Below are positions 9,239 through 17,843 of a DNA stretch of 64,000 nucleotides, piece after piece. The notes under the pieces were generated by a model that saw only the letters and a program-made list of their open reading frames with translations, did no database searches and was not told the DNA's origin. The DNA is from Streptomyces aculeolatus (GTDB taxonomy: Bacteria; Actinomycetota; Actinomycetes; Streptomycetales; Streptomycetaceae). Within the stretch, counting starts at the first letter, position 1. Every line of letters starts with the position of its first letter. Location: the NCBI RefSeq assembly GCF_020400605.1, contig NZ_JAINRD010000023.1, positions 1 to 64,000 on the forward strand, given 5' to 3'. A program made the translations under genes and the position numbers.

Positions 9239-10944
9239 CTGCCGGCACGCAGGATCTCGCGGGGAGTCCGGCCGGGGGCTGGGGGGAGTTGGTCGCGGCT
9301 GCCGTCGTCGGGGCCGGGCGGCGCGGTGTCGACGAGGGGGCGCTGCTCGACGCCGCCGCCGCGGCGACCGTGCGGCGGCGGGCCGGGCTCGTGCCGGGCC
9401 CGGCACGGCGGCTGCCCGAGCCCGCGGCGCACGATCCGCGGCCCCGGCTGCCCGCCGCCGCGCGGCGGCGGCTCGCCGCGCTGCTCGCGGACCGCTCCGG
9501 CGCGGGCGGCGGAGGCCGCCGCGGGCCCACCCCCGACCTCGCCGAACTGATCCCGGAGTGGCTGCGCCACGCCGTCGAGTGCGGCTATCAGGCGCCGCCC
9601 GAGTTGCTGCCCCCGCTGCTCGACGCCGCCCGGGCCCGTATCGACCTGCGGCCCCACGCGCTGGCCCTCGCCGGGCCGCGCGGGCTGTGGCTGGCCGAGC
9701 GGGCGCCGCAGTGGGCGCCGTTGCTGCGCGACGGCGCTGCCGGGCCCGCGCTGCCCGACCCCCGCGACGCGGCGGCCGTCCGCGCCCTGTGGGAGGAGGG
9801 CCCACGGGCCGGCGGGCCCGGGACCAGCCAGGTGCGCAGCGCGCTCTTCGCCGAGGTGCGCCGGGCCGACCCCGCGGGCGCCGTCGAACTGCTCGCCTCG
9901 ACATGGCCGGCGGAGAAGGCCGAGGACCGGCTCGCGTTCGTGGAGCTGCTGCGCACGGGGCTGTCCCTCGCCGACGAGCCGTTCCTCGAAGGCGCCCTCG
10001 GCGATCGCAGCCGCGGCGTCCGGACGGCGGCGGCCGAACTCCTCGCCGGGCTCCCCGGATCCGCGCTCGCCGGGCGGATGGCCGCGCGGGTCCGGTCGCT
10101 GGTGGTGCTCGACCGCAGCGAGGAGCCGCCGGTGATCGCGGTGGAGGCGCCGTACGAGTGCGACGCCGCCATGGAGCGGGACGGCCTGGTGGCCACGCCG
10201 CCGGCGGGCATGGGCGAGCGGTCCTGGTGGTTCGGGCAGTTGGTCGCGGCCGCGCCGCTGGCCGTGTGGCAGGAGGTCTTCGACGGCCGTACGGCGGAGG
10301 AGGTCGTCGCGCTGCCCGTCGCCGACGGCTGGCGGCCCGACCTGCTCGCCGCCTGGAGCCGCGCCGCCGCCCGGCAGCACGACTCCGCCTGGGCCCGTGC
10401 CCTCCTCGGCACCGCCCCGACCTCGCCGCCCGGCGAGCCGCCCGCGTTCACCGCCGGCGGGCCGGGGGCCTCGCGCCCGCCCGCGCCCTCGGGCCCCGGC
10501 CGCACGGCCGGCGGCGGCGAGAACGTACCCGGCAGGGACCCCGCCCGGCTGCTCACCGCGCTGCCCGAGGCGGAACGGGCCGCGTGGGTCGCGGAGTTCA
10601 TCTCGGCGCACGGGCTGTCGGAGGCGTTCCGCCTCCTCGGCGCCTGTGCCGTGCCATGGCCGGAGGAGCTGGGCCGGGCCGTGGTCGACGCCCTGGAGAT
10701 CGCGCGCGACGGCGGCAGTTACCCGTGGAGCTTCAGCGGCGTGATGGGCCTCGCGGAGCGCTGCCTCGACCCCTCGTACGCCGTCCGCCTCGAACCGCTC
10801 GCCGCGACGCACGAGGAGGCGGAGGAGAGTTCGCCGGGCGCCGCCGGCTACTGGTCGGAGGCGTTCCAGCGGCTGGTGGCCACGCTGCGGATACGCGCCG
10901 CGATGCGCGACGAGCTGACCACGCCCGCCGCCCTGCGGCCCTGA
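9235..10944 (+). CDS. DUF5691 family protein
   Basis: A 569-residue cytosolic protein of the DUF5691 family, regularly encoded directly downstream of SWIM zinc-finger proteins in Streptomyces. It is rich in helical Leu/Ala repeats that look HEAT-like (for example VELLASTWPAEKAEDRLAFVELL and RGVRTAAAELLAGLPGSALAGRMAARV), followed by a Pro/Gly-rich linker around residues 395-430 and a conserved C-terminal helical part. The ATG has GGAGGGGG four bases upstream and is the first start available in this frame. No catalytic motif is visible. It ends before a strong hairpin at 10984. A scaffold role in the MoxR/VWA module is an inference. Confidence 0.88.
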   Translation: MTAGTQDLAGSPAGGWGELVAAAVVGAGRRGVDEGALLDAAAAATVRRRAGLVPGPARRLPEPAAHDPRPRLPAAARRRLAALLADRSGAGGGGRRGPTPDLAELIPEWLRHAVECGYQAPPELLPPLLDAARARIDLRPHALALAGPRGLWLAERAPQWAPLLRDGAAGPALPDPRDAAAVRALWEEGPRAGGPGTSQVRSALFAEVRRADPAGAVELLASTWPAEKAEDRLAFVELLRTGLSLADEPFLEGALGDRSRGVRTAAAELLAGLPGSALAGRMAARVRSLVVLDRSEEPPVIAVEAPYECDAAMERDGLVATPPAGMGERSWWFGQLVAAAPLAVWQEVFDGRTAEEVVALPVADGWRPDLLAAWSRAAARQHDSAWARALLGTAPTSPPGEPPAFTAGGPGASRPPAPSGPGRTAGGGENVPGRDPARLLTALPEAERAAWVAEFISAHGLSEAFRLLGACAVPWPEELGRAVVDALEIARDGGSYPWSFSGVMGLAERCLDPSYAVRLEPLAATHEEAEESSPGAAGYWSEAFQRLVATLRIRAAMRDELTTPAALRP

Positions 10945-10983
10945 GGGCCACGGGGGGCGTAAGGGGTACGGGACGGGGCCGTT

Positions 10984-11008
10984 CCCGGTGGCGCCGCGCG
11001 CCACCGGG
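10984..11008. terminator. Bidirectional terminator between DUF5691 and the B12-binding gene
   Basis: An 11-bp perfect stem (CCCGGTGGCGC and GCGCCACCGGG) closes a 3-base loop between two convergent genes. The right arm is duplicated immediately after (GCGCCACCGGGAGC twice), offering a second pairing partner at about 11012-11022. Confidence 0.75.
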
Positions 11009-11044
11009 AGCGCGCCACCGGGAGCGCGCCTCAGGCGTACGCCC

Positions 11045-11458
11045 TCACGCGCCCGCCGGCTCGCGGACGTTCGTCCGCACCCACTCCACCACTTCGGTCG
11101 TCGCCGCGCCCGGGGTGAAGATCTCCGCGACACCCAGCCCCTTCAACTGCGGGATGTCGTCGTCCGGGATGATGCCGCCGCCGAACAGCTTGATGTCCAG
11201 CGCGTCACGCTCCCGCAGCAGCTCCACGACCTTGCCGAAGAGCGTCATGTGCGCGCCGGAGAGGATGGAGAGGCCGATCGCCTCGGCGTCCTCCTGGATC
11301 GCGGTGTCGACGATCTGCTCCGGCGTCTGGTGCAGGCCCGTGTAGATGACCTCCATGCCGGCGTCGCGCAGCGCCCGCGCGATGACCTTGGCCCCGCGGT
11401 CGTGGCCGTCGAGTCCCGGCTTGGCCACCACCACGCGGATCGGACCGGTGCCACTCAT
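11045..11458 (-). CDS. icmB: Stand-alone cobalamin-binding subunit, isobutyryl/methylmalonyl-CoA mutase small-subunit type
   Basis: This 137-residue B12-binding flavodoxin-like domain carries the DxHxxG motif as DGHDRG (lower-ligand His19), the SxL motif (SILSGAH) and the glycine motif (LFGGGIIPDDD). Its length and sequence type match the separate small subunit of isobutyryl-CoA mutase (IcmB) in Streptomyces, which works with a large IcmA-type subunit encoded elsewhere; no large subunit is in this window. The start at 11458 has GGAGG five bases upstream. The upstream region contains an inverted repeat, CGTTCGT at 11485 and ACGAACG at 11511. Assignment to Icm rather than another B12 mutase rests on size and family resemblance. 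Confidence 0.82.
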   Translation of the reverse strand: MSGTGPIRVVVAKPGLDGHDRGAKVIARALRDAGMEVIYTGLHQTPEQIVDTAIQEDAEAIGLSILSGAHMTLFGKVVELLRERDALDIKLFGGGIIPDDDIPQLKGLGVAEIFTPGAATTEVVEWVRTNVREPAGA

Positions 11459-11681
11459 CGCTGCCTCCATCGCGCGGTGCCGCGCGTTCGTGAATCCTTC
11501 GAGGGTGTGAACGAACGTTATCCCCAGCATCGCGCACCCCGGTCGACCGCAACATCCCGGGAGGGGGAAATCACACGGCCGGCCACCGGCAAATCGGACA
11601 GCCGTGGCCCCGGTCTTACCCTCGGGTACTCGAAAAATCGGGCAAGTGCCCCGAACGCGCCCCGGCGAAACCAAGGAAAGA

Positions 11682-11710
11682 TTGTCGAGCCGTGGGACGC
11701 CCGGTACAGT
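11682..11710 (+). promoter_or_regulatory. HrdB-type promoter of the M23 peptidase gene
   Basis: A -35 TTGTCG (11682-11687) and a -10 TACAGT (11705-11710) are separated by 17 bases. This is a good match to the principal sigma factor consensus, about 38 bases before the GTG start. Confidence 0.65.
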
Positions 11711-11747
11711 CGCGGCAGTCTCCTGCTCCCGAGGCGAAAGAGAAGTG

Positions 11748-13559
11748 GTGAACGACCGTCCCCCGTCGGGCTTCCCCACCCCGACCTCTCCCGCCGACGA
11801 CGCATCCGCGTTCGGAAGCCTCGACGGCTACGGGTACGGCTACGACACCTCCGGCCACGGCGGCGGTTCCGGTGAAGAGCCTCTCCATCACGGCTATCAG
11901 GGCTACGACCAGAGCTACGACGGCTACGACGTGAGCCACACGGGCGCGTACGCCACCACCGGCTACGAGGCCGGCGGCTATCTGACGCCCGACCTCGCCC
12001 CCTCGTGGGACGCCGGCACGCAGTCCGCCGACTTCGGCGCGTACGGCGCCAACGGCCTGTACGGCACGGCCGATCCCTACGCCGCCGACCCGCAGGCCTC
12101 CGGCGGCTACGACGTCTCCGCGCTCTGGTCCGAAGGCGCCGCCGACACCCCGGCCGCCGGCGTTCCGACCGGCGGCATCCCGCGGCAGGCGGGCCCGGCC
12201 GACGACTACGACTACGGCTACCCCTCGGCGAGCGCCCCGACCGCGCAGTGGAACACCACCGGCGAATGGTCCGGCTGGGACACCGGCACGCAGTACGAGG
12301 CAGCGCAGTACGAGACCGCGCAGCACGAGACGGCGCTGCACGACGGCACGCAGTACGAGGCCGTGCAGCACGAGGCCGCCCAGCACGCCGCCGCGCAGTA
12401 CGACTCGGCCGGCGGCTGGGACACCGGCCACTACGACCCCGCGGTGTACGCGGAGGCGGTCGCGGACACCACCGGGTACCCGGACGCCACGGCATACGCC
12501 GAAGCCGCCGCGTACCCCGAGTCGTTCGCCGAGACGTTCGCCGAGACGGCCGCCGCCACCGCCGCGTACGACGAGCACGCGGCCTACGCCACGGCCGCCG
12601 GGCACGCCGACCCCGACGCGACCGCCGCCTGGGACTTCACCGCCCTCGCCGAGCACGACGGCCCCGACGCACCCGGCGGGCTCGACGGACTCGACGGGCT
12701 CGACCACCCCGGCGGCATCGACGCGCCCGACACTCCCGCGGCCCTCGACGCCGACCCCGCCCCCGGCGGTGGCGGCGCGCGCAAGCCGGTCGGCGTCCCC
12801 GTCGGCCGCGCCGTACGCAGCAGCCGGCGCCGCTGTCCCAAGCGCTCCGCGCTGCTCACCGTGGCCGTGCCGTCCATCGCCGTCGTCGGCGTGGCCGGCG
12901 TCGCCGCCGCGAGCGTCACCGGCACGGGCTCCGGCAGCGGCGAGGACGACGGCAAGACGACGCAGGCGGCCCCGGACACGGCTTCTGCCAAGACCTCGAA
13001 GGCCAACGCCGCGCTCGACACGCAGCTTCGCGGCGTCACCGAGGACGCCGAGGGCTTCGCCGACCGCGCCAGCCGCACCCAGGAGCGCATCGACCTCAAG
13101 GAGAAGCAGGAGGCCGAGCGGAAGCGGGAGGCGGAGGAGGCCGCGCGCAAGGAGGCGCTGCGCCCGAAGTTCGCGGTCCCCGTCGACAACCCGGGACTCA
13201 GCGCGTACTACGGCCAGGCCGGCGTCAACTGGATGTCCGTGCACACCGGCATCGACTTCCCCGTGTCGTACGGCAGCGAGGTCAAGGCCGCCACCGACGG
13301 CACGGTCACCACCCGCTACGACTACTCGTACGGGAACATGCTCGTCCTCACCGCCCCGGACGGCACCGAGACGTGGTACGCCCACCTCGACAGCTACGCC
13401 GTCACCACCGGCCCCGTACAGGCAGGCGACGTCGTCGCGTACTCGGGCAACTCCGGCAACTCCACCGGCCCGCACCTGCACTTCGAGGTGCACCCCTACG
13501 GCGGCTCCGCCATCGACCCGCTCGCCTGGCTCCAGGACAAGGGCCTCGACCCGCAGTAG
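11748..13559 (+). CDS. Membrane-anchored M23 family metallopeptidase with long repetitive N-terminal region
   Basis: A 603-residue peptidoglycan endopeptidase (LytM/M23). Residues 1 to ~345 are low-complexity Tyr/Gly/Asp/Ala sequence, including eight pentapeptide units at residues 182-221. A basic patch follows, then one membrane segment (about residues 367-390, LLTVAVPSIAVVGVAGVAAA), a charged coiled coil, and the M23 domain at the C terminus. The zinc ligands and catalytic histidines are present: HTGIDF, the AHLDSY region and HLHFEVH. The topology suggests a cytoplasmic N-terminal tail and an extracellular enzyme. GTG codons at 11745 and 11748 are both possible. The HrdB-like promoter lies just upstream, and the gene ends at a shared terminator opposite pcrA. 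Confidence 0.9.
   Translation: MNDRPPSGFPTPTSPADDASAFGSLDGYGYGYDTSGHGGGSGEEPLHHGYQGYDQSYDGYDVSHTGAYATTGYEAGGYLTPDLAPSWDAGTQSADFGAYGANGLYGTADPYAADPQASGGYDVSALWSEGAADTPAAGVPTGGIPRQAGPADDYDYGYPSASAPTAQWNTTGEWSGWDTGTQYEAAQYETAQHETALHDGTQYEAVQHEAAQHAAAQYDSAGGWDTGHYDPAVYAEAVADTTGYPDATAYAEAAAYPESFAETFAETAAATAAYDEHAAYATAAGHADPDATAAWDFTALAEHDGPDAPGGLDGLDGLDHPGGIDAPDTPAALDADPAPGGGGARKPVGVPVGRAVRSSRRRCPKRSALLTVAVPSIAVVGVAGVAAASVTGTGSGSGEDDGKTTQAAPDTASAKTSKANAALDTQLRGVTEDAEGFADRASRTQERIDLKEKQEAERKREAEEAARKEALRPKFAVPVDNPGLSAYYGQAGVNWMSVHTGIDFPVSYGSEVKAATDGTVTTRYDYSYGNMLVLTAPDGTETWYAHLDSYAVTTGPVQAGDVVAYSGNSGNSTGPHLHFEVHPYGGSAIDPLAWLQDKGLDPQ
12291..12410 (+). repeat. Eight tandem 15-bp units inside the M23 gene
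   Basis: Eight in-frame 15-base units encode degenerate pentapeptides: QYEAA, QYETA, QHETA, LHDGT, QYEAV, QHEAA, QHAAA and QYDSA. They fall in the N-terminal tail and are likely to vary in number between strains. Confidence 0.8.
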
Positions 13560-13598
13560 GCCCCGCGCGGCAGGCCCCTCAGGACACGGCAGGACAAC

Positions 13599-13624
13599 GC
13601 CGGCCGGGCTCCGACCCGGCCGGC
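13599..13624. terminator. Bidirectional terminator between the M23 gene and pcrA
   Basis: A perfect 10-bp stem (GCCGGCCGGG and CCCGGCCGGC) with a 6-base loop sits in the 87-base gap between two convergent genes. Confidence 0.8.
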
Positions 13625-13646
13625 CACGGCCCGCCCCGAACCGGCG

Positions 13647-16109
13647 CTAGAGCCGCTCCACCGGCGCGTACCGCAGGAGGAGCTTCTTCGCCCGACCGCC
13701 GTCGCCGAAGTCGATCGTCGCCTGCGCGTTCGCGCCCGAGCCGGACACCTCGACCACCGTGCCCATCCCGAACTGGTCGTGCGTCACCCGGTCCCCCACC
13801 GACAGCGCGATCACCGGCCGCTCCGTCGCCCGCCCGGTGGCGAAGCCCGAAGGGCCCTGCCGCGTACGGGCCGACGTGGAAGACGACGCGAGCGCCGCCG
13901 CCGCGGACTCCATCGGCGACCGCCCCCCGCCGCCGCCCCGGGTCGCCGAGGCGCCCGTGCGCCGCCAGTCCAGATACGCCGGCGGGATCTCGTCCAGGAA
14001 GCGCGAGGGCGGGTTGTACGACGGCTGGCCCCACGAGCTGCGCATCACCGAGCGCGTCAGATAGAGCCGCTCCTGCGCGCGCGTGATGCCGACGTACGCC
14101 AGCCGGCGCTCCTCCTCCAGCTCCTTGACGTCGCCGAGGGCGCGCATGTGGGGGAAGACGCCGTCCTCCATGCCGGTGAGGAACACCACCGGGAACTCCA
14201 GCCCCTTGGCGGTGTGCAGGGTCATCAGCGTTATGACACCGGAGCCGTCCGTCTCCTCCTCCGGGATCTCGTCGCTGTCGGCGACCAGCGCGACGCGCTC
14301 CAGGAAGTCGGCGAGCGTCCCCGGGCCCTCCTCGCCGCGGTCCTGCTCGAACTCCAGCGCCACGGCGGCCAGCTCCTGGAGGTTCTCGATCCGGGTCTCG
14401 TCCTGCGGGTCGGTCGACGCCTGCAACTCGGCGAGGTAGCCCGTCCGCTCCAGCACCGCCTCCAGCACCGTGGCCGGCCCGGCGCCGGACTCCACGACCG
14501 TGCGCAGCTCCTCCATCAGCGTGTTGAACCGCTTGACCGCGTTGACCGAACGGGACGCCATCCCGTACGCCTCGTCCACGCGGACCAGCGCCTGCGGGAA
14601 GGAGATCCGCTCGCGCTGCGCCAGCGCCTCGATCATCGCCTCGGCGCGGTCGCCGATGCCGCGCTTGGGCACGTTCATGATGCGGCGCAGCGGCACGGAG
14701 TCCTCGGGGTTGGCGAGCACGCGCAGGTACGCGAGGACGTCGCGGACCTCCCGGCGCTCGTAGAAGCGGACGCCGCCGACGACCTTGTACGGCAGGCCGA
14801 CGCGGATGAAGACTTCCTCGAAGACACGGGACTGCGCGTTCGTCCGGTAGAAGACGGCGACGTCGCCGGCGCGGGCGTCGCCGGCGTCCGAGAGCCGGTC
14901 GATCTCGTCGGCGACGAACTGCGCCTCGTCGTGCTCGGTGTCCGCGACGTAGCCGACGATGCGGGCGCCGGCGCCGGCGTCGGTCCACAGGTTCTTGGGG
15001 CGGCGGGAGGCGTTGCGCTCGATGACGGCGTTCGCGGCGTTGAGGATCGTCTGCGTGGAGCGGTAGTTCTGCTCCAGCAGGATCGTGCGCGCGTCGGGGT
15101 AGTCCTCTTCGAACTGCAGGATGTTGCGGATGGTGGCGCCGCGGAAGGCGTAGATCGACTGGTCGGCGTCGCCGACGACGCACAGCTCCGCGGGGCCCTC
15201 CGGCCCCGGCGTACGCTCCGCGCCCCCGTCCTCCGGCCCGCCCCCGTCCTCCGCCGCGGTCCCGTGCTCCGCGGCGGCCGCGGAGCCGCCCTCCTCCGCC
15301 GGCGGGCCGACCAGCTCGCGCACCAGCATGTACTGCGCCTTGTTCGTGTCCTGGTACTCGTCGACCAGCACGTGCCGGAACCGGCGGCGGTAGTGCTCGG
15401 CGACGTCCGGGAAGGCCTGCAGCAGGTTCACGGTCGTCATGATCAGGTCGTCGAAGTCCAGCGCGTTGGCCTCGCGCAGCCGCGACTGGTACAGCGCGTA
15501 CGCCTCGGCGAGCGTCTTCTCGTACCCGTCGGTGGCCTGGGCGGCCCAGCTCTCCTCGTCGATCAGCTCGTTCTTCAGGCTGGAGACCTTGGCGCTGAGC
15601 GCCTTGGGCGGGTAGCGCTTGGGGTCGAGGTCAAGGTCCCGGCAGACCAGGCCCATCAGCCGGCGCGAGTCGGCCGCGTCGTAGATCGAGAACGAGGACG
15701 TGAAGCCCAGCTTCTTCGACTCGCGGCGCAGGATGCGCACGCAGGCGCTGTGGAACGTGGAGACCCACATGGCGTTCGCGCGCGCGCCGACCAGCTCCTC
15801 GACGCGCTCCTTCATCTCCCCGGCCGCCTTGTTCGTGAACGTGATGGCGAGGATCTGGCCGGGGTGGGCGCGGCGCCTGGCGAGCAGGTACGCGATGCGG
15901 TGGGTCAGCACGCGGGTCTTGCCGGAGCCGGCGCCGGCGACGATCAGCAGGGGCGAGCCGGCGTGCTCCACGGCGGCCCGCTGCTGCTCGTTCAACCCGG
16001 TGAGCAGCGCTTCCGGGTCCGTGACGGGCCGGGGCGCGCCATCGCGGTAGTACGGCTCCGGGGTGCTCGCGGCGAGGGCGAGATGACTGTCGTCGAAGAG
16101 GCTGCTCAT
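13647..16109 (-). CDS. pcrA: ATP-dependent DNA helicase PcrA/UvrD
   Basis: This 820-residue superfamily 1A 3'-5' helicase acts in nucleotide-excision and mismatch-type repair and in clearing RecA filaments or stalled polymerase. Motifs in order: Q motif LNEQQRAAVEHA, Walker A GAGSGKT (59-65), motif Ia TFTNKAAGEMKERV, Walker B VDEYQDTN, motif III GDADQSIYAFRGA, motif IV EQNYRSTQ, motif V TLHTAKGLEFPVVFL and motif VI YVGITRAQERLYLTRS. An acidic Gly/Glu-rich insert of about 45 residues precedes motif III. The C terminus (VGDRVTHDQFGMGTVVEV) is the Tudor-like RNA-polymerase-binding domain of PcrA. The ATG is 9 bases from the -10 of a perfect RecA-NDp promoter motif, so expression is probably damage-induced and nearly leaderless. 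Confidence 0.97.
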   Translation of the reverse strand: MSSLFDDSHLALAASTPEPYYRDGAPRPVTDPEALLTGLNEQQRAAVEHAGSPLLIVAGAGSGKTRVLTHRIAYLLARRRAHPGQILAITFTNKAAGEMKERVEELVGARANAMWVSTFHSACVRILRRESKKLGFTSSFSIYDAADSRRLMGLVCRDLDLDPKRYPPKALSAKVSSLKNELIDEESWAAQATDGYEKTLAEAYALYQSRLREANALDFDDLIMTTVNLLQAFPDVAEHYRRRFRHVLVDEYQDTNKAQYMLVRELVGPPAEEGGSAAAAEHGTAAEDGGGPEDGGAERTPGPEGPAELCVVGDADQSIYAFRGATIRNILQFEEDYPDARTILLEQNYRSTQTILNAANAVIERNASRRPKNLWTDAGAGARIVGYVADTEHDEAQFVADEIDRLSDAGDARAGDVAVFYRTNAQSRVFEEVFIRVGLPYKVVGGVRFYERREVRDVLAYLRVLANPEDSVPLRRIMNVPKRGIGDRAEAMIEALAQRERISFPQALVRVDEAYGMASRSVNAVKRFNTLMEELRTVVESGAGPATVLEAVLERTGYLAELQASTDPQDETRIENLQELAAVALEFEQDRGEEGPGTLADFLERVALVADSDEIPEEETDGSGVITLMTLHTAKGLEFPVVFLTGMEDGVFPHMRALGDVKELEEERRLAYVGITRAQERLYLTRSVMRSSWGQPSYNPPSRFLDEIPPAYLDWRRTGASATRGGGGGRSPMESAAAALASSSTSARTRQGPSGFATGRATERPVIALSVGDRVTHDQFGMGTVVEVSGSGANAQATIDFGDGGRAKKLLLRYAPVERL

Positions 16110-16118
16110 CGTCTCCAG

Positions 16119-16141
16119 AGTCTAGGCCGCCCCACCGACAA
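16119..16141 (-). promoter_or_regulatory. Perfect RecA-NDp (PafBC-type) promoter motif of pcrA
   Basis: On the minus strand TTGTCGGTG, 8 bases and TAGACT match TTGTCRGTG-N8-TANNNT exactly. The -10 ends 9 bases before the ATG, so the leader should be only a few bases. It is the second perfect copy in the window; the other controls the SWIM gene. Confidence 0.75.
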
Positions 16142-16217
16142 CCCACGCGGGATGTCCGAATTGGCCGCAACGGCGCCTCGGATCACGAAACGGTTTCGGG
16201 CAAATCGAACATCAGAC

Positions 16218-16247
16218 TTCACAGCAGTCCCACCGAGTGGCTACCGT
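16218..16247 (+). promoter_or_regulatory. Possible HrdB-type promoter of the first NlpC/P60 gene
   Basis: TTCACA (16218) and TACCGT (16242) are 18 bases apart. That would give a leader of about 29 bases before the TTG start, with GGAAGGAG in between. The match is moderate. Confidence 0.4.
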
Positions 16248-16282
16248 GCTCGGCACTGCCCGGACGGAAGGAGTGGCCTGCC

Positions 16283-17443
16283 TTGGCTTCCCACCGAAAG
16301 CCGCGGACCCGGATCCTGGAGTCGCCGGCGGGGCGTCGTACCGCCGTCGGCGTCGGCTCCGCGGCCCTGGCCTCCGCGACGCTTCTCACCCAGGAAGCCG
16401 GCGCGACCCCGGCCGAGCGGTCGATCGAGGACGTGCAGAAGGAAGTCGACCACCTCTACCACGAGGCGGAGCGGGCCACCGAGCGCTACAACGGCGCCAA
16501 GGAGCAGACCTCGCAGCAGCGCGGCCGCGTCGAGCAGCAGCTCGACGAGGTGGCCAAGGAGACCGCGCGGCTCAACGAGTCGCGGCGCGAGCTGGGCCGC
16601 CTCGCCGCCGCCCAGTACCGCACCGGCGGCATCACGCCCACCGCGACCTTCATGCTCGCGCCGGACCCGCAGACCTACTTCGACCAGGCGCACCTCATGG
16701 AGCGGCTGACGAACCGCGAGCAGGCCGCGGTCGACCAGTTCCAGGTGCGCCAGGCCAAGGCCAACACGAAGCGCGCGGCGGCGCAGGAGAGCCTGAAGGA
16801 CCTCACCGAGTCGCAGGAGCAGCTCCGGGACTCCAAGAAGGAGGTCCAGACGAAGCTGTCCGACGCGCGCAAGGTGCTGGACCGGCTCACCGAGGAGGAG
16901 AAGCAGCGCCTCGCCGAGCTGGAGCGCAAGCGCGAGGAGGAGGCGCGGCGCAAGGCCGAGGAGGCCGCGCGCCAGGCGGAGTTGGAGCGGCAGCAGCAGG
17001 CGGAGCAGGAGCGCCGCGAGCAGGAGCAGCGCGAGCAGGAGCAGGCCCAGGAGGAAGAGCAGCAGGAGGAGCCGCCGCCCGCGGACACCGGCGCCACGAA
17101 GTCGGAGAAGGTGCTGGCGTTCGCCGAGGCGCAGCTGGGCAAGCCGTACGTGTGGGGGGCCACCGGCCCGGACTCGTACGACTGCTCGGGCCTGACCCAG
17201 GCCGCCTGGCGCGAGGCGGGCATCTCCCTGCCGCGGACGACCTACGACCAGGTCAACGCGGGCACGCAGGTGGCCAAGGCGGATCTGCAGCCCGGCGACC
17301 TGGTCTTCTTCTACGACGACATCAGCCACGTCGGGATCTACGTGGGCAACGGGCAGATGATCCACGCCTCCAAGCCGGGCGACGACGTGAAGTACGAGTC
17401 GATCGACTACATGCCGTTCCACAGCGGCGTGCGCCCGGCCTGA
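16283..17443 (+). CDS. Secreted NlpC/P60 peptidoglycan hydrolase with N-terminal coiled coil
   Basis: A 386-residue exported cell-wall endopeptidase (cleaves D-Glu-meso-DAP type bonds in its family). It begins at a TTG (MASHRKPRTRI) with GGAAGGAG upstream. A signal region (residues ~18-41) ends near GATPAE. A long coiled coil and a Glu/Gln/Arg-rich helix (about residues 205-265) follow, then the NlpC/P60 domain at the C terminus. The catalytic residues are in place: Cys301 in YDCSGLTQAAW, His349 in SHVGIYVG, and the third polar residue His361 in MIHASKPG. It is a paralogue of the gene at 18165 and divergent from pcrA. Confidence 0.93.
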   Translation: MASHRKPRTRILESPAGRRTAVGVGSAALASATLLTQEAGATPAERSIEDVQKEVDHLYHEAERATERYNGAKEQTSQQRGRVEQQLDEVAKETARLNESRRELGRLAAAQYRTGGITPTATFMLAPDPQTYFDQAHLMERLTNREQAAVDQFQVRQAKANTKRAAAQESLKDLTESQEQLRDSKKEVQTKLSDARKVLDRLTEEEKQRLAELERKREEEARRKAEEAARQAELERQQQAEQERREQEQREQEQAQEEEQQEEPPPADTGATKSEKVLAFAEAQLGKPYVWGATGPDSYDCSGLTQAAWREAGISLPRTTYDQVNAGTQVAKADLQPGDLVFFYDDISHVGIYVGNGQMIHASKPGDDVKYESIDYMPFHSGVRPA

Positions 17444-17489
17444 CGGCAGGGCGCACGGGGGGACAGAGGGCCGGAGTGCCGGGCCGGCC

Positions 17490-17843
17490 TCAGGTCCAGG
17501 TGGTGGCGATGAAGATGTTGGCCATGGTCAGGAGCCCGATCGCGAGGAAGTAGCCCTTCGCGACGCGCTCTTCCGCCCGCTTGAGGTAGACCATGACGAG
17601 GATCGCGATCAGGACCACGCTCTTGACGGTGAGCTTCGTGTGGTTCAGTTCCACGTCATCGGCCTCGTTGAGGCCGGTGAGGATGAATCCGGTGACCAGC
17701 ATGACCAGCGCGCCGTGCACCATCGCGGGCACGATGCGCACGTCACCCGTCTTCAACGACTTCAACTGGGTGAGCCAGCCGCCCAGCAGCGCGGCGACAC
17801 CGATGACGTGCGTGGCGACGAAGACGTTAATGAGTACATCCAT
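17490..17843 (-). CDS. Small four-helix integral membrane protein
   Basis: A 117-residue protein that is almost entirely membrane-embedded, with hydrophobic stretches at about residues 5-24, 42-60, 73-88 and 99-114 and short charged loops. This fits four transmembrane helices. There is no motif that I recognise; conserved proteins of this kind are common in Streptomyces next to NlpC/P60 genes. It lies convergent to the first NlpC/P60 gene and divergent from the second. The ATG at 17843 starts MDVLINVFVATHVIG. Function unknown. Confidence 0.8.
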   Translation of the reverse strand: MDVLINVFVATHVIGVAALLGGWLTQLKSLKTGDVRIVPAMVHGALVMLVTGFILTGLNEADDVELNHTKLTVKSVVLIAILVMVYLKRAEERVAKGYFLAIGLLTMANIFIATTWT

